Assembly: GCF_032393985.1 (NCBI RefSeq)
Contig: NZ_CP135918.1
Coordinates: 2,976,001-3,040,000 of the forward strand
Length of the DNA: 64,000 nucleotides
Source: Fischerella sp. JS2
GTDB taxonomy: Bacteria; Cyanobacteriota; Cyanobacteriia; Cyanobacteriales; Nostocaceae
Direction: 5' to 3'
The stretch's first letter is position 1; each line of letters opens with the position of its first letter. Shown in pieces: positions 1 through 9,505 of the stretch. The translations under genes and the position numbers were made by a program. Below the pieces are notes generated by a model. It was not told the DNA's origin, searched no databases, and saw only the letters and a program-made list of their open reading frames with translations.

Positions 1-1
1 G

Positions 2-334
2 GGAGCAGGGTTGCAATTACTGATTCCACGAATACTAGGCGAAGTTGCAGGACATATGGCTTGGAGTGGCTGGTTTGGATATTGTATTGGTTTGGGTATC
101 CTCAAGCCACGTCTAGCTTCGCGAATTCTGCCCATAGGATACTTAAGTGCTGCTGGGCTGCATGGTTTGTGGAACAGCAGCGCGGGTTTAGCGGGATCGT
201 TGGGAGTTTTCGTTTTAGGGTTGTTGGTAGTAGTTGGGGGAATATCTTATGCTTTGTTGGTAACAGCAATTATCAAAGCACGTGCTTTGTCGCCGACGCG
301 TGAGCAGAATTTCGCCACTCGCTTTTTTAAGTAA
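2..334 (+). CDS. PrsW-family intramembrane protease, C-terminal part (5' truncated)
   Basis: The reading frame is open to the left edge of the window, so the gene begins outside; the TTG at 11 is not a convincing start. The visible ~110 residues are very hydrophobic and contain GEVAGHMAWSGWFGY near the beginning and LHGLWN in the middle. These match the last conserved histidine-bearing transmembrane segments of PrsW/CPBP-like membrane proteases. The protein would sit in the cytoplasmic or thylakoid membrane. PrsW in Bacillus cleaves an anti-sigma factor; no such partner can be assigned here. The family call rests only on the C-terminal third and is therefore moderate. Confidence 0.6.
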   Translation, partial: GAGLQLLIPRILGEVAGHMAWSGWFGYCIGLGILKPRLASRILPIGYLSAAGLHGLWNSSAGLAGSLGVFVLGLLVVVGGISYALLVTAIIKARALSPTREQNFATRFFK

Positions 335-350
335 TGACCCGAAAGTTGAT

Positions 351-400
351 TTTTAAACGCAGAGTCACGCAGAGGTTTTCGCAAAGGAACGCAAAGTGTT
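351..400. repeat. Dispersed repeat, AAACGCAGAG family, copy 1
   Basis: The segment reads as near-tandem units of ACGCAGAG / ACGCAAAG with GCAAAGGAACGC in the middle. Related copies lie at 41079-41125 and 53199-53250. Downstream, AAATTTGGGATGC (about 430-442) recurs in inverted form as GGCATCCCAAATG just before the copy at 53.2 kb, so the family has extended ends. It fills most of the 335-562 gap, in which no gene is seen. Confidence 0.6.
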
Positions 401-562
401 AATAAGAGCTACTTCGCTTTGTGTTTTGAAAAATTTGGGATGCTCTCGTAGAGGTTGGTGAGCAGGTAAGTAGGAAGTCTCATAATTTCCCGTAATTTTT
501 CTGACGTTGGCGATTATCATTATTGCTTACCCTTATTCTAGGATTGACACTCAGGGTTCAAG

Positions 563-3070
563 ATGTCGCCACTAACCTCTAAGCAAATAAACTACCAATT
601 TTTACTCCTCACACATATGGTGTGTGCTGATGAGCAGATTCACAGCGAAGAAGCAAAGGTGCTGCGAGAGTTAGCACAAAATACGAACATGGGAACACAT
701 ACCATCGAAGAGATGGAGAAAATATTGAGTCAAGATGAAAACTTTGTATCTGTTGAGAATGTAGCACGTCAAATCCAACAGAGTGAGCAAAGTGAGGCAA
801 TGCGACAGATAATAGCTATTGCCTATATTGACGGTTATTTTTCACCATTAGAACGGGAGATGGCAGACCATATTGCAAAAATTTGGAACTGGTCGAATTC
901 AGAAATCGAAAGGTTGCTGGAACAAACCGAAAAATTAGACAGAGTTAAACGCACTACTGACAATAGAGACGAATCAGAATTATCTGTGGGTGCGCGTCTT
1001 TTAAAGGGGGTAGATTCGGTTTTATCTCGCGCATTAGTAGATAATTTAGCAAAAGTTGCTCCTGAAAATCTTGGACGTAGAATTGAGCAATTGCGGAAGG
1101 AAATATTACTAGCGGGACCTGAGTATGACGATGCAATCCAGCGATGTACAGTCATAGCAACTGAAGATTACAATTATGCAGAAAATTCACTCAAAAGTGC
1201 TTATTCTGCTCTTGCGAGTTTAGCTAAAAATCTTGAAAAAGCTACTGAGGCAATACAGCAAAAAACAAGCAATAAAGGACAAGCTAATCAAGCTAAAAAA
1301 GTAGCAGAACAGCTTGAAAGTACGAGAAATGCTCTCTCCGCTAAAACTCTCAAAGAGCTTGAAGGGGTACGTGAATTGCTGCGTGCAAAACAACGTGCTT
1401 TAAAGCATTTCAGTATCGCCTTCATAGGTAAAACTAAGGCAGGCAAAAGCACTCTCCATGCGATTATTACAGGTGGTGGCTGGGATGCTATTGGTGTAGG
1501 TAAACAGCGTACTACTCGTTTTAATCGAGTTTATGAGTGGAAAAATATTCGGATTATTGATACTCCTGGGATTGGTGCACCTGGTGGTAAAAGTGATGAA
1601 GAAATTGCCGAAAGCATTATCGAAGAATCTGATGTTATTTGTTATGTAGTCACAAATGACAGCATTCAAGAAACAGAATTTAAATTTTTACAGTTGTTAA
1701 AAGAAAAATCAAAACCATTAATTATATTACTTAACGTTAAAAATAATCTTCGAGACACTCGAAGGTTAGAACATTTCTTAAAAGACTCAGATAAATTGTT
1801 TGTAATGGATAGTAAAAGCGGTTTAGGTGGACATATTGAACGCATCCGTCGCTACGCCAAACAGCATTACGCTAACGACTACTTTGATATTATTCCTGTA
1901 ATGCTTTTGGCTGCACAAATGTCACGGGAATCAGAGCATCAAAAATATAAAGACAAACTATTTAAAGCAAGCCGTATACAGAATTTTCTTGATGCTATTC
2001 GGGTGTCTTTAGTTGAGCATGGAGTAATTAGACGTTCTCAAACCTTACTTGGTTCTACAGTTGGTGCAATTGAAGAGCCTAACAAATGGGTGACTGAGCA
2101 GGTATAAGCTTATCAAAACTTGACTAACCACTTGAAAAATATGCGTGATAAGTTTCAAGAGGAAATCACAAAAGCATCTAGGGATAATCACGAATATTTA
2201 ATACAGCAAATTAACACAGTTTTTAAAGACGCATTCGATACAATTTAACCTTTTGCAGAAGAAAATTGGGATGCTGATGAAAATCAGTTGAAATTTAGAT
2301 GGGAAAATAGGCTAAGAATATTAAAATTTCAAGATAGATTAAATAATACTTTTGAAGAAAGCGGAAAAAAATTCAATCACGAAATTGAAGAATTACTAGA
2401 AGAAATTGGTAGTGAATTACAATTGATGGCTAAGTTAGGAGGTGAAAATTTCAATTTTAATAAGCAAAGTAGTATTAACTTTAAAGATATGTTACGTATT
2501 GGTGGCGCTATGGTGGGACTTGCACTAAGCTTCGCTTTTGCTGCACCTCCACTTGCTATTTTTGTTGTGGCGATTGGTGCTGTTTTTAGTGTAATTACAA
2601 ACTTTTTTAAGTCTCAGAAAGAGAAACAACGTGAAGCGGTAGAAAAGATTAGCCAATCTTTAAACAATCAATTAGAAGAGTATCAACGGAAAACTCTCAG
2701 CAAAGCCGCAGAAGAATTTAGCAAGTATTGTGATGCTGTAGCCGTTAATATTAATAATTACTTTGATGAATTGATTCAGGGAATAGAAAAAATAAGTAAG
2801 CATCTCGCCAAAGCTAAAAGTCAATTAGATGAATCTGCTAATTATCTTAACCGTGCTTATGCCAAGCGCGTTATCGATTGGTGTTTTGAAAAATACGAAC
2901 AATTAACAGATGAAGGGATTATCAAAACCATTGGTAAAGTACAACGTAATTTTGGACGAAGTATAAAAATTCAAACAAAATATAAATTGACTTTTGTAAA
3001 ATCTCAAGAAATAGTTAACAGAGTTTTACAAGAAGACATTTATATTATTTCACCAGAAATATCTCGATGA
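563..3070 (+). pseudogene. TerB-domain dynamin-like GTPase, broken by two in-frame TAA codons
   Basis: One reading frame runs from ATG 563 to TGA 3068 and is interrupted by TAA at 2105-2107 and 2246-2248. Residues ~8-115 look like a helical TerB fold (CADEQIHSEEAK, AYIDGYFSPLERE). The GTPase domain follows at ~290-480, with P-loop GKTKAGKST, DTPG and a degenerate G4 (NVKN). After the stops the same frame encodes coiled coil, a strongly hydrophobic hairpin (about 2490-2610, GGAMVGLALSFAFAA) and more coiled coil. That is the usual layout of bacterial dynamin-like proteins, where the hydrophobic part inserts into membrane. Because frame and domain order are kept, I read this as one gene with nonsense mutations rather than two genes. 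The 5' 514-residue piece could still be made. It pairs with the GTPase gene at 3596; such pairs are typical of bacterial dynamins. Confidence 0.7.
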
Positions 3071-3595
3071 ACATCTACAGGTGTACAAGCTTTCGATACT
3101 TTAGTAAATACTAAAAATTTTTCAACAGGATTAAAAATGCAAGTCGTATTTTTCGCTGAATTTTGTGGACGCTGGGGTTGTTCTTGGCAAGAAAGGATTT
3201 TGACTCTATTGTTAATGTCATTATCCAGGCTCGGTCTATTTGGAACAATGTTGCTAATAATACTTATCATCTTTTTACCAATAGTATTTATTTGCGATAT
3301 TTACGAGAGAATAACATATTTGATGTTGCCAGAAGAATTGAAAAAACAAAAAGAGTTAGATTCTCAAAAAATGCTGAACGTATAAATTTTGCAATCAAAG
3401 GAGAAAAATTAATTTATAAACTGAGACAAAACAATAAAAATAATAGCAATTCGCAAGAGTCTCAAACACAATATTTATGTTCAACGGAAAAAGCTGACCT
3501 AACTAAAACACGTAGATGGATAGGATGTGCAGTTAAATTAGTTAATGAAAATAAAACACATTAAAGGTAATTAAATAAGTTAGGAGTAGCCAAAA
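3071..3595 (+). other. Gap between the two GTPase genes with unrecognised ORF debris
   Basis: An open frame at 3163-3564 (133 codons; frame differs from the upstream gene) gives a lysine- and asparagine-rich sequence with no motif I recognise. An overlapping 82-codon frame at 3137-3385 is largely its shifted shadow. The segment may be the frameshifted tail of the upstream GTPase gene or a separate decayed gene. I see no promoter or terminator I would defend. A plausible Shine-Dalgarno sequence for the next gene (TTAGGAG) lies at about 3579-3585. Confidence 0.35.
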
Positions 3596-5485
3596 ATGAT
3601 TCAACAACAAGTATTTAATGCTGCTGAAATCGTTACTAAATTCAAAAACGCCTGTGTTGATTTTGATAAAATTTTAGCTCAAGCCAATCATCCTGAATTT
3701 GTAGCTATTCGTCATCAACTACGTGATGAAGTCAAAGAATATCGTAAAGATGGGATTATTATGGTAGCTTTTGTCGGACAATATAACGCGGGTAAATCTA
3801 CAACTATTTCTGCACTTACAGGAAGACGAGATATTAAAATAGATTCTGATATTGCAACTGATGTAACTGCTACCTATGACTGGAATAGTATCAAATTAAT
3901 AGATACGCCAGGACTATTTACAGACCGTAAAGACCACGATGAAATCACCTATGAGGCAATTAATAAAGCCGACTTATTAGTTTTCAGCCTCACTTATATG
4001 CTTTTTGATTCAATCACAGTAGAAAATTTCAAGAAGCTAGCTTATGAAAAAGGTTATCGCTGGAAAATGATGCTGCTCATCAATAAAATGTCTGATGAAG
4101 CAGGAGAGGAAGCGCAAAAAATTGCTAATTATCGTAAAACTTTAGCAGAGGCACTTAAGCCCTACAGTCTCAATGAATTTCCTGTCTGTTTTATCGATGC
4201 AAAAGATTATTGTGAAGGTGTAGATCAAGATGATGATTTTCTCATCGAAATCAGTCGTTTCCAAACTTTTATTGATGCTTTAAATAATTTTGTCGAACGC
4301 CGCGCCGCACTTGCTCGTTTTGATACACCAGTACGAATTGTTTTAGCTTCTGTAGATGAAGCCCAATTAAGCTTTACACGCAATTCTAATCAAGATGCCA
4401 CTTTTTTGGAAGTACTGACACGATTATCTCGAACAGTGCATAAGGAAAGAGAACGCTTGCGAACAAAATTTCATAGTCTAGCCTTAGAAATCTCCTCTGC
4501 AATTGCTAAAGAGGGAATTAAGCTAGCATATTCCGTGGGAACAATAACTAAGGAAGATTTTGAAAAACTGAATAAAAAAACTGAGTTATATCGAGTTCGG
4601 TTAATCACTTAATAATAAAACCTCACCCCGCCTTCGGCACCCCTCTCCTTAGTAAGGAGAGGGGTGCCGAAGGCGGGGTGAGGTTAAACGGGAATTATAA
4701 GTAATCATGCGAACTTGATATTAAATGTGCAAAAGCATTATGATAATGCCACAGAAAAATTAAAAAAGTTGGTAGAAGTAGCAGTTGAGGATATTAGTCA
4801 AGAAGTAGAAAAAGTGTTGCAGAGTAACCTTGTACAAACATTTATTGCTTGCTTGGAAAATACTCAAAAAGTATCTGCTAAAAATGTTGATAATGATATG
4901 AATGTTGAGCGGCTACAAAGTCAAGTCGAGGCGCTACAAAAAATTGGTGATGTGTTAGGAGTTCCTTGGGATAAATTTACTGCTGGTAGGGTTGCTTCTA
5001 GTGGTCAAGGTTTTTTAAATGCCACGAATGTAGCAGGTAGTAATCTCCATCATGTAGTTTATGGTGTAGGAAAATTTATTGGTGTGGATTTCAAGCCTTG
5101 GCAAGCCGTTGGTATTGCTAAAGATCTTGCTAATTTTACTATGTTTATTGGTCCTGTACTGTCAGTAGTTGGTGCTGGTTTAGATGCCCATTCCATGCAA
5201 AAAGAAGCAGAAAGACAAGATAAAATGGCTGAAGCTCGTCAAGAGATTACAAGTCAGTTTATTGCCATTGCAAAAAATCTTGAAAATCAAATAGAAAAAC
5301 TACTCACAGAAGTAGAACTACAAGTTTACAGCGAGATTGACAAGCAAATTGTAGCCGCACGTCAACAGGAAGAAAGTGCGATCGCTGCTTCTAACACTGG
5401 TGTAAGACAACTGCTTAAAATTCGTCAAGACTTGCAGTTGATTCTTAATGACATCAGCAAAGCGACAGACAATTCAGTGATTTGA
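3596..5485 (+). pseudogene. LeoA/HP0731-like dynamin GTPase interrupted by a MITE-like insertion
   Basis: The 5' part (ATG 3596 to TAA 4610) has a GTPase domain: P-loop GQYNAGKST at about residues 61-69, DTPG at ~102-105, and G4 LINKMS. The 3' part (about 4721-5485, same frame) has coiled coil, a hydrophobic stretch (FTMFIGPVLSVVGAGLDA) and a second coiled coil. The two halves together give ~590 residues, a normal dynamin-like length. They are separated by a ~130 bp palindromic element at about 4588-4720 that brings in stop codons. The last residues of the 5' ORF (YRVRLIT) therefore come from the element. Known relatives act on membranes (vesicle secretion, membrane repair, phage tolerance), but function here is inference. 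An internal TTG at 4715 could restart the second half, with no good ribosome binding site. Confidence 0.75.
4588..4720. mobile_element. MITE-like palindromic element inside the GTPase gene
   Basis: The core is a perfect palindrome: 31-nt arms at 4621-4651 and 4653-4683 around one base, beginning CCTCACCCCGCCTTCGG. Outside the core the ends are imperfect inverted repeats: ATATCGAGTTCGGTTAATCA on the left, and on the right, read on the minus strand, ATATCAAGTTCGCATGATTA. There is no coding capacity, so any movement would need a transposase in trans. A truncated relative lies at 59877-59966 and a short end-like piece at 58016-58040. Target duplication cannot be fixed from one site; the exact edges are uncertain by a few bases. 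Confidence 0.75.
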
Positions 5486-5544
5486 AGAGTATCTGTCGTT
5501 AATTACTAGCCACTTTTAATTTTTGCAAATTTGTATAACTGAAA

Positions 5545-6123
5545 CTATTCCCACACTGTTTTCAAATCTAGAACAAATCCAGGCAAAATATCTTCTCCTG
5601 ATAAACTAGCAGGAAGCTGTAATATTTCTGTTGCTTTTCCTGGTCGATAAATTTCGACGCGGCCAGTTTTTCTATCAATTAACCAACCAAGTTTTACCCC
5701 TGCATCGATATATTCTTGCATTTTCTTTTGTGTTTCTTGCAAGCTATCAGTGGGGGACAATAACTCTAAAACAAAATCAGGGGCAATGGGAGGAAATTTT
5801 TCCTTTTGTTCTGATGTCAGTGCATCCCATCTATCTTTTTTTATCCAAGCAACATCGGGGGAGCGATCTGCACCGTTGGGCAATTTAAAACAAGTTGAAG
5901 AATCAAATACTTCACCCAATTTAGTTTTTTCGTTCCAAAAAACAAATTGAGCAGTCAATCTAGCATTGTGTCTCCCAGTTTCTCCCCCGGTAGGTGACAT
6001 TATAATGATTTCTCCCAAAGCATTACGCTCAAATTTAACATCAGGATTATCCCGACACAATTGATAAAACTGGCCGTCGGTTAATTTGATGATGTTGTTG
6101 AGGTTAAATGTAATAGCAGTCAT
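5545..6123 (-). CDS. Uma2 family (DUF820) PD-(D/E)XK-like nuclease
   Basis: The 192-residue protein has the hallmarks of the Uma2 family, which is greatly expanded in cyanobacteria: SPTGGETG near residue 44, SPDVAW at ~88, and PDFVLELLSPTDS at ~115-127. The Asp of PDVAW and the E of ELLSP are the predicted nuclease residues. The C-terminus (GWLIDRKTGRVEIYRPG) is typical. The biological role of the family is not established. The gene stands alone, converging on the GTPase gene and lying downstream of the RND operon on the same strand. A second, broken family member is at 49882-50525. Confidence 0.9.
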   Translation of the reverse strand: MTAITFNLNNIIKLTDGQFYQLCRDNPDVKFERNALGEIIIMSPTGGETGRHNARLTAQFVFWNEKTKLGEVFDSSTCFKLPNGADRSPDVAWIKKDRWDALTSEQKEKFPPIAPDFVLELLSPTDSLQETQKKMQEYIDAGVKLGWLIDRKTGRVEIYRPGKATEILQLPASLSGEDILPGFVLDLKTVWE

Positions 6124-6158
6124 AATACTTTGGTTTGAGCAACACAGCTAATTTTAGT

Positions 6159-9100
6159 TTAGAGTTTCCTCAACGTTCTCAATCGCATGATTACAGAGTT
6201 TATCCATTTCCAGTTCAAAACCTCATGCAGTAAGGTATAGAAACAAGGAATAATAAACAACGTTAATAGTGTTGCCAAAGACAATCCTGCAAACACCACA
6301 ATACCTAAAGGTTGTAAAAATTCTGAACCTTCGCCAATTCCCAATGCTAAAGGGAACATGCCTAAAACTGTAGTAATTGTAGTCATTAATACTGGGCGTA
6401 GACGTTGGGGAGCAGCTTGTAAAATTGCTGTTTTACGGTCAATGCCTTGCTGTTCCCGAATTTGATTTGCTAGTTCCACCATGATGATGGCGTTGTTAAC
6501 AACGATGCCTACTAGCAAGACTGCACCAACTATCACTGTTGCACCGATCGCAGTTTTGGTAATGTAAAGCCCAAAAATACCCCCAGCTAACGCTAAGGGA
6601 ATTGTAAACATAATTACCAAGGGGTCGATGAGGGAATTGTATTGCACAGCCATAACTACGAAGACTAGAAAGGCGGCTAATCCCCCTAATAACCATAGAG
6701 AATTTTGTAATTGCCGATTAGCTTCTGCTGTCTCACTAGGTAGGACACTCACACCTTGAGGCAATTTTAAGTTATTCAATACTTCATTCACTTGGGCTTG
6801 GGCATCACTGAGATTTGCGCCTTCGCTCAAGTTACCAGCGATAATGTAAACCTGACGCTGGTTAATGCGTTGAATTTCTGAAGGGGCTTGAGCATCGACA
6901 ATTTCTGCAACGTCGCTAAGACGGACTTGGCGATTATTTTCTACAAATAAAGGTAATCTTTCTAGTTGGGAGGGCGATCGCACAGATTCTTCATTTAACT
7001 GCACCCGCACATCTACAAGCCGATTACCACGTTGTAACTGTGTTGGTACACTACCTTCAATGGCAGTCGCAATTGTGTCACCGATCTCTCTAGCAGTTAA
7101 TCCTACGGCTGCAACCCTTTCCCAATCTGGACGAATTTGCAGTTCTGGTTGACGTGCATCAGCATCGGGGCGGAATCTGGCTAGGGTAACTTTTTCTTCT
7201 AGAGTAGCTAGTAATTGCTGTCCAGCTTTTTGTAAGGTGTCTGCATCATTTCCTTGCAGGATAATGTCAACTTCTGCTCCTCGTACTGGAGAATTGGTAA
7301 GAATTAAACCCCGGACTTGCCCAGGAGCAACACGCAAACGCACACCAACTAAATTCAGTTTATTAAATTCTTGAGTAACTCGTTCCACATAGGCCTCCAC
7401 ATCAGAACCTGGTTTGAGGGTGATGGTGCTAGAACTCCGTAGGGGATTTTCGGTAGTATTACTACCAAATAAACCACCACCAATTGTGGAAAATACGTAT
7501 TCTGTCTCTGGCTGACCACGGAGAATTTCATCAACCGCAGCCATAACTTTTTGGTTATTTTCTAAAGGTGTACCGGGAGGAAACTGAGCAAATAAAGTAG
7601 CTTGTCCAGTGTTGATCCGGGGTAAAATTTCTTGGGGAATTTGTGGTGCTACCCATAAACTGCCACCACCTAATAAGCTGATCGCGATCGCCACTGTAAT
7701 CAAGCGAAAACGCAAAATTTTACTTAAAAAAGCACCGTAATTTCTCATTGCAGCATCAAAACGGCGATTAAACTCCCGAAGGAACCAAAAATTACTCAAA
7801 CCACTGGAAGTACGCCACGATAACATCCGAGAAGCGAGCATCGGCACTACAGTTACCGCAATTAAAATAGAAGCAGCAACAGCAAAGCTAATAGTCAGAA
7901 TTAATTCATTGAATAGCAGCGAAATAAAGCCGCCAATCAGCAAAAACGGTAATACCGACACTAGGTTGGTGCTAGTAGAAGCTAGCAAAGCAGATTCTAC
8001 TTCTTGGCTACTTTGTTCTGCCTGTTGAATGAGTTGCCATGAACTGAGGCGAGTTCTGGTATCTTTACCAGGAGTCATGCCTGCACCTTCGGCAATATTC
8101 TCCAACATGACGATGGAGTTATCTACTACGATACCTACGCCCAAGGCTAAACCACCCAAGCTGAAAATATTGAGGGATAGTCCAAACAATCCCATTAAAA
8201 TGATCGCAGCTAGGGTTGCGAGGGGAATGGCAACTACAATAATTAGAGTTTGCCGCACCGAACCCAGAAATAACAGAACTGCGATCGCGGCTAGTGCTGC
8301 TCCGATTAAACCAGAACTTGTGACGTTAGAAATAGAATTACGGATAAACCGTGATTCATCCAAAGTAGGTGTAAGAATTGCTCCCTCTGGAATGACACCA
8401 GATTTTCGCAATTCTTCGATCCGTTTTTTCACTCCATCCACAACGTCTATAGTATTAGCATCCGGTTGCTTTTGAATGCTGACTTTTACTGCTGGTTGTC
8501 TGTTGAGTAAAACCGAAAGGCGTTGGTTTTCAGTACCATCAATGACTTGAGCAAAGTCACGTAGGTAGACGCGGCGATTAGGAATGGAAGTAGGAGAAGT
8601 TGAGGAACTAGGGGCAGAAGAAGAGACTTCAAAAGAAAGATTGCTGATTTCATCCGCACTCTGGAAGCGTCCGACGGTACGGGTGAGAGGTTCGGAATTT
8701 TGTCCAAAAATTCGACCACCAGAAATGTCTTGGTTACGGTTGGTGAGTTCGTCAAGTACATCTGTTAAACCTACACCAATAGCTTGCAAGCGATCTAAAT
8801 CAATATTTACTCTGACTTCTTCTTGTACTCCCCCTGATACATCTACCCCCGCGACACCAGATACCACACTGAGTTCACGGGCTAGTTCTTCTTCGGCAAA
8901 TACCCGCAAATCTACACCTTCTAATGAGGGTGAAGTTAAGGCTAATTCGTAAATTGGGGATTGGGAGGGGTCAAATTTGAAGATGCGCGGTTCTTCAATT
9001 GTGTCTGGTAAACCACTTCTAGCTCTGTTAAATGCGGCAGTAGCATCGTTGAGGGCTTGGTCAATATTACCCCCTGGTTGAAAGAACAGATCCACATTCA

Positions 9101-9392
9101 CCTGTCCTTCACGGGTTTGAGAAAAAATTTGCACCACACCCTCAGTAGCCGCAAAAGCTTCTTCCAGTGGTCTGGTGATTTCATCAATTGCTACTTCCGG
9201 CGAAATTCCAGGGGCTTGCACCCGTACACCAATGCGGGGATAAGTAATTGATGGCAGTAAATCTACTGGCAGTTTAGTGATAAAAAACATGCCCATAATG
9301 ATGACTGCAAGAGTCAGCATCAGTGTACCAATGTGTTGGCGAATCGCGAGGGCGCTAACACTCAATCCCCCACTTTTTTTGGTTGCCTGCAT
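6159..9392 (-). CDS. RND efflux transporter permease (AcrB/HAE1 family)
   Basis: The 1077-residue length and the two-fold repeated layout (TM1, large periplasmic loop, TM2-6, then again) are those of a hydrophobe/amphiphile-efflux RND pump. Diagnostic motifs are TKLPVDLLPSITYPRI just after TM1, and GVGIVVDNSIVMLENI in TM4, which keeps the proton-relay Asp. The late motif FTIPLALAGGIFGLY is also present. It would sit in the inner membrane and work with the adaptor encoded 107 bp upstream and a TolC-type outer membrane channel that is not in this window. The substrate cannot be told from sequence. The ATG at 9392 has no strong ribosome binding site, and the intergenic stretch before it is largely heptad repeat. 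Confidence 0.95.
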   Translation of the reverse strand: MQATKKSGGLSVSALAIRQHIGTLMLTLAVIIMGMFFITKLPVDLLPSITYPRIGVRVQAPGISPEVAIDEITRPLEEAFAATEGVVQIFSQTREGQVNVDLFFQPGGNIDQALNDATAAFNRARSGLPDTIEEPRIFKFDPSQSPIYELALTSPSLEGVDLRVFAEEELARELSVVSGVAGVDVSGGVQEEVRVNIDLDRLQAIGVGLTDVLDELTNRNQDISGGRIFGQNSEPLTRTVGRFQSADEISNLSFEVSSSAPSSSTSPTSIPNRRVYLRDFAQVIDGTENQRLSVLLNRQPAVKVSIQKQPDANTIDVVDGVKKRIEELRKSGVIPEGAILTPTLDESRFIRNSISNVTSSGLIGAALAAIAVLLFLGSVRQTLIIVVAIPLATLAAIILMGLFGLSLNIFSLGGLALGVGIVVDNSIVMLENIAEGAGMTPGKDTRTRLSSWQLIQQAEQSSQEVESALLASTSTNLVSVLPFLLIGGFISLLFNELILTISFAVAASILIAVTVVPMLASRMLSWRTSSGLSNFWFLREFNRRFDAAMRNYGAFLSKILRFRLITVAIAISLLGGGSLWVAPQIPQEILPRINTGQATLFAQFPPGTPLENNQKVMAAVDEILRGQPETEYVFSTIGGGLFGSNTTENPLRSSSTITLKPGSDVEAYVERVTQEFNKLNLVGVRLRVAPGQVRGLILTNSPVRGAEVDIILQGNDADTLQKAGQQLLATLEEKVTLARFRPDADARQPELQIRPDWERVAAVGLTAREIGDTIATAIEGSVPTQLQRGNRLVDVRVQLNEESVRSPSQLERLPLFVENNRQVRLSDVAEIVDAQAPSEIQRINQRQVYIIAGNLSEGANLSDAQAQVNEVLNNLKLPQGVSVLPSETAEANRQLQNSLWLLGGLAAFLVFVVMAVQYNSLIDPLVIMFTIPLALAGGIFGLYITKTAIGATVIVGAVLLVGIVVNNAIIMVELANQIREQQGIDRKTAILQAAPQRLRPVLMTTITTVLGMFPLALGIGEGSEFLQPLGIVVFAGLSLATLLTLFIIPCFYTLLHEVLNWKWINSVIMRLRTLRKL

Positions 9393-9419
9393 TTTTTTAT
9401 ATTCAGAGTAGATAATAGT

Positions 9420-9505
9420 ATTTTCGGTTGTGGCTGTTAGTGGATAGTAGATAGTGGTTAAAAACTAACTATTAACTAATAACTACTAACTACTAACCAC
9501 TACAA
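9420..9505. repeat. Heptameric short tandem repeats between the RND genes
   Basis: The intergenic DNA consists of degenerate 7-mers such as TTAGTGG/ATAGTAG, followed by AACTAAT/AACTACT units on the same strand. The two halves are roughly complementary and could form a long imperfect hairpin in the operon transcript. Similar heptads occur at about 16432-16460, 39755-39795, 51285-51345 and 56440-56495. These are cyanobacterial STRR-type repeats, not a CRISPR array. Confidence 0.6.

Noticed and set aside
8029-8475. 148-codon plus-strand frame within the RND permease gene
   Set aside because: Complementary-strand shadow of a firmly identified gene; the same holds for the plus-strand frames at 8584, 9057 and 9814.
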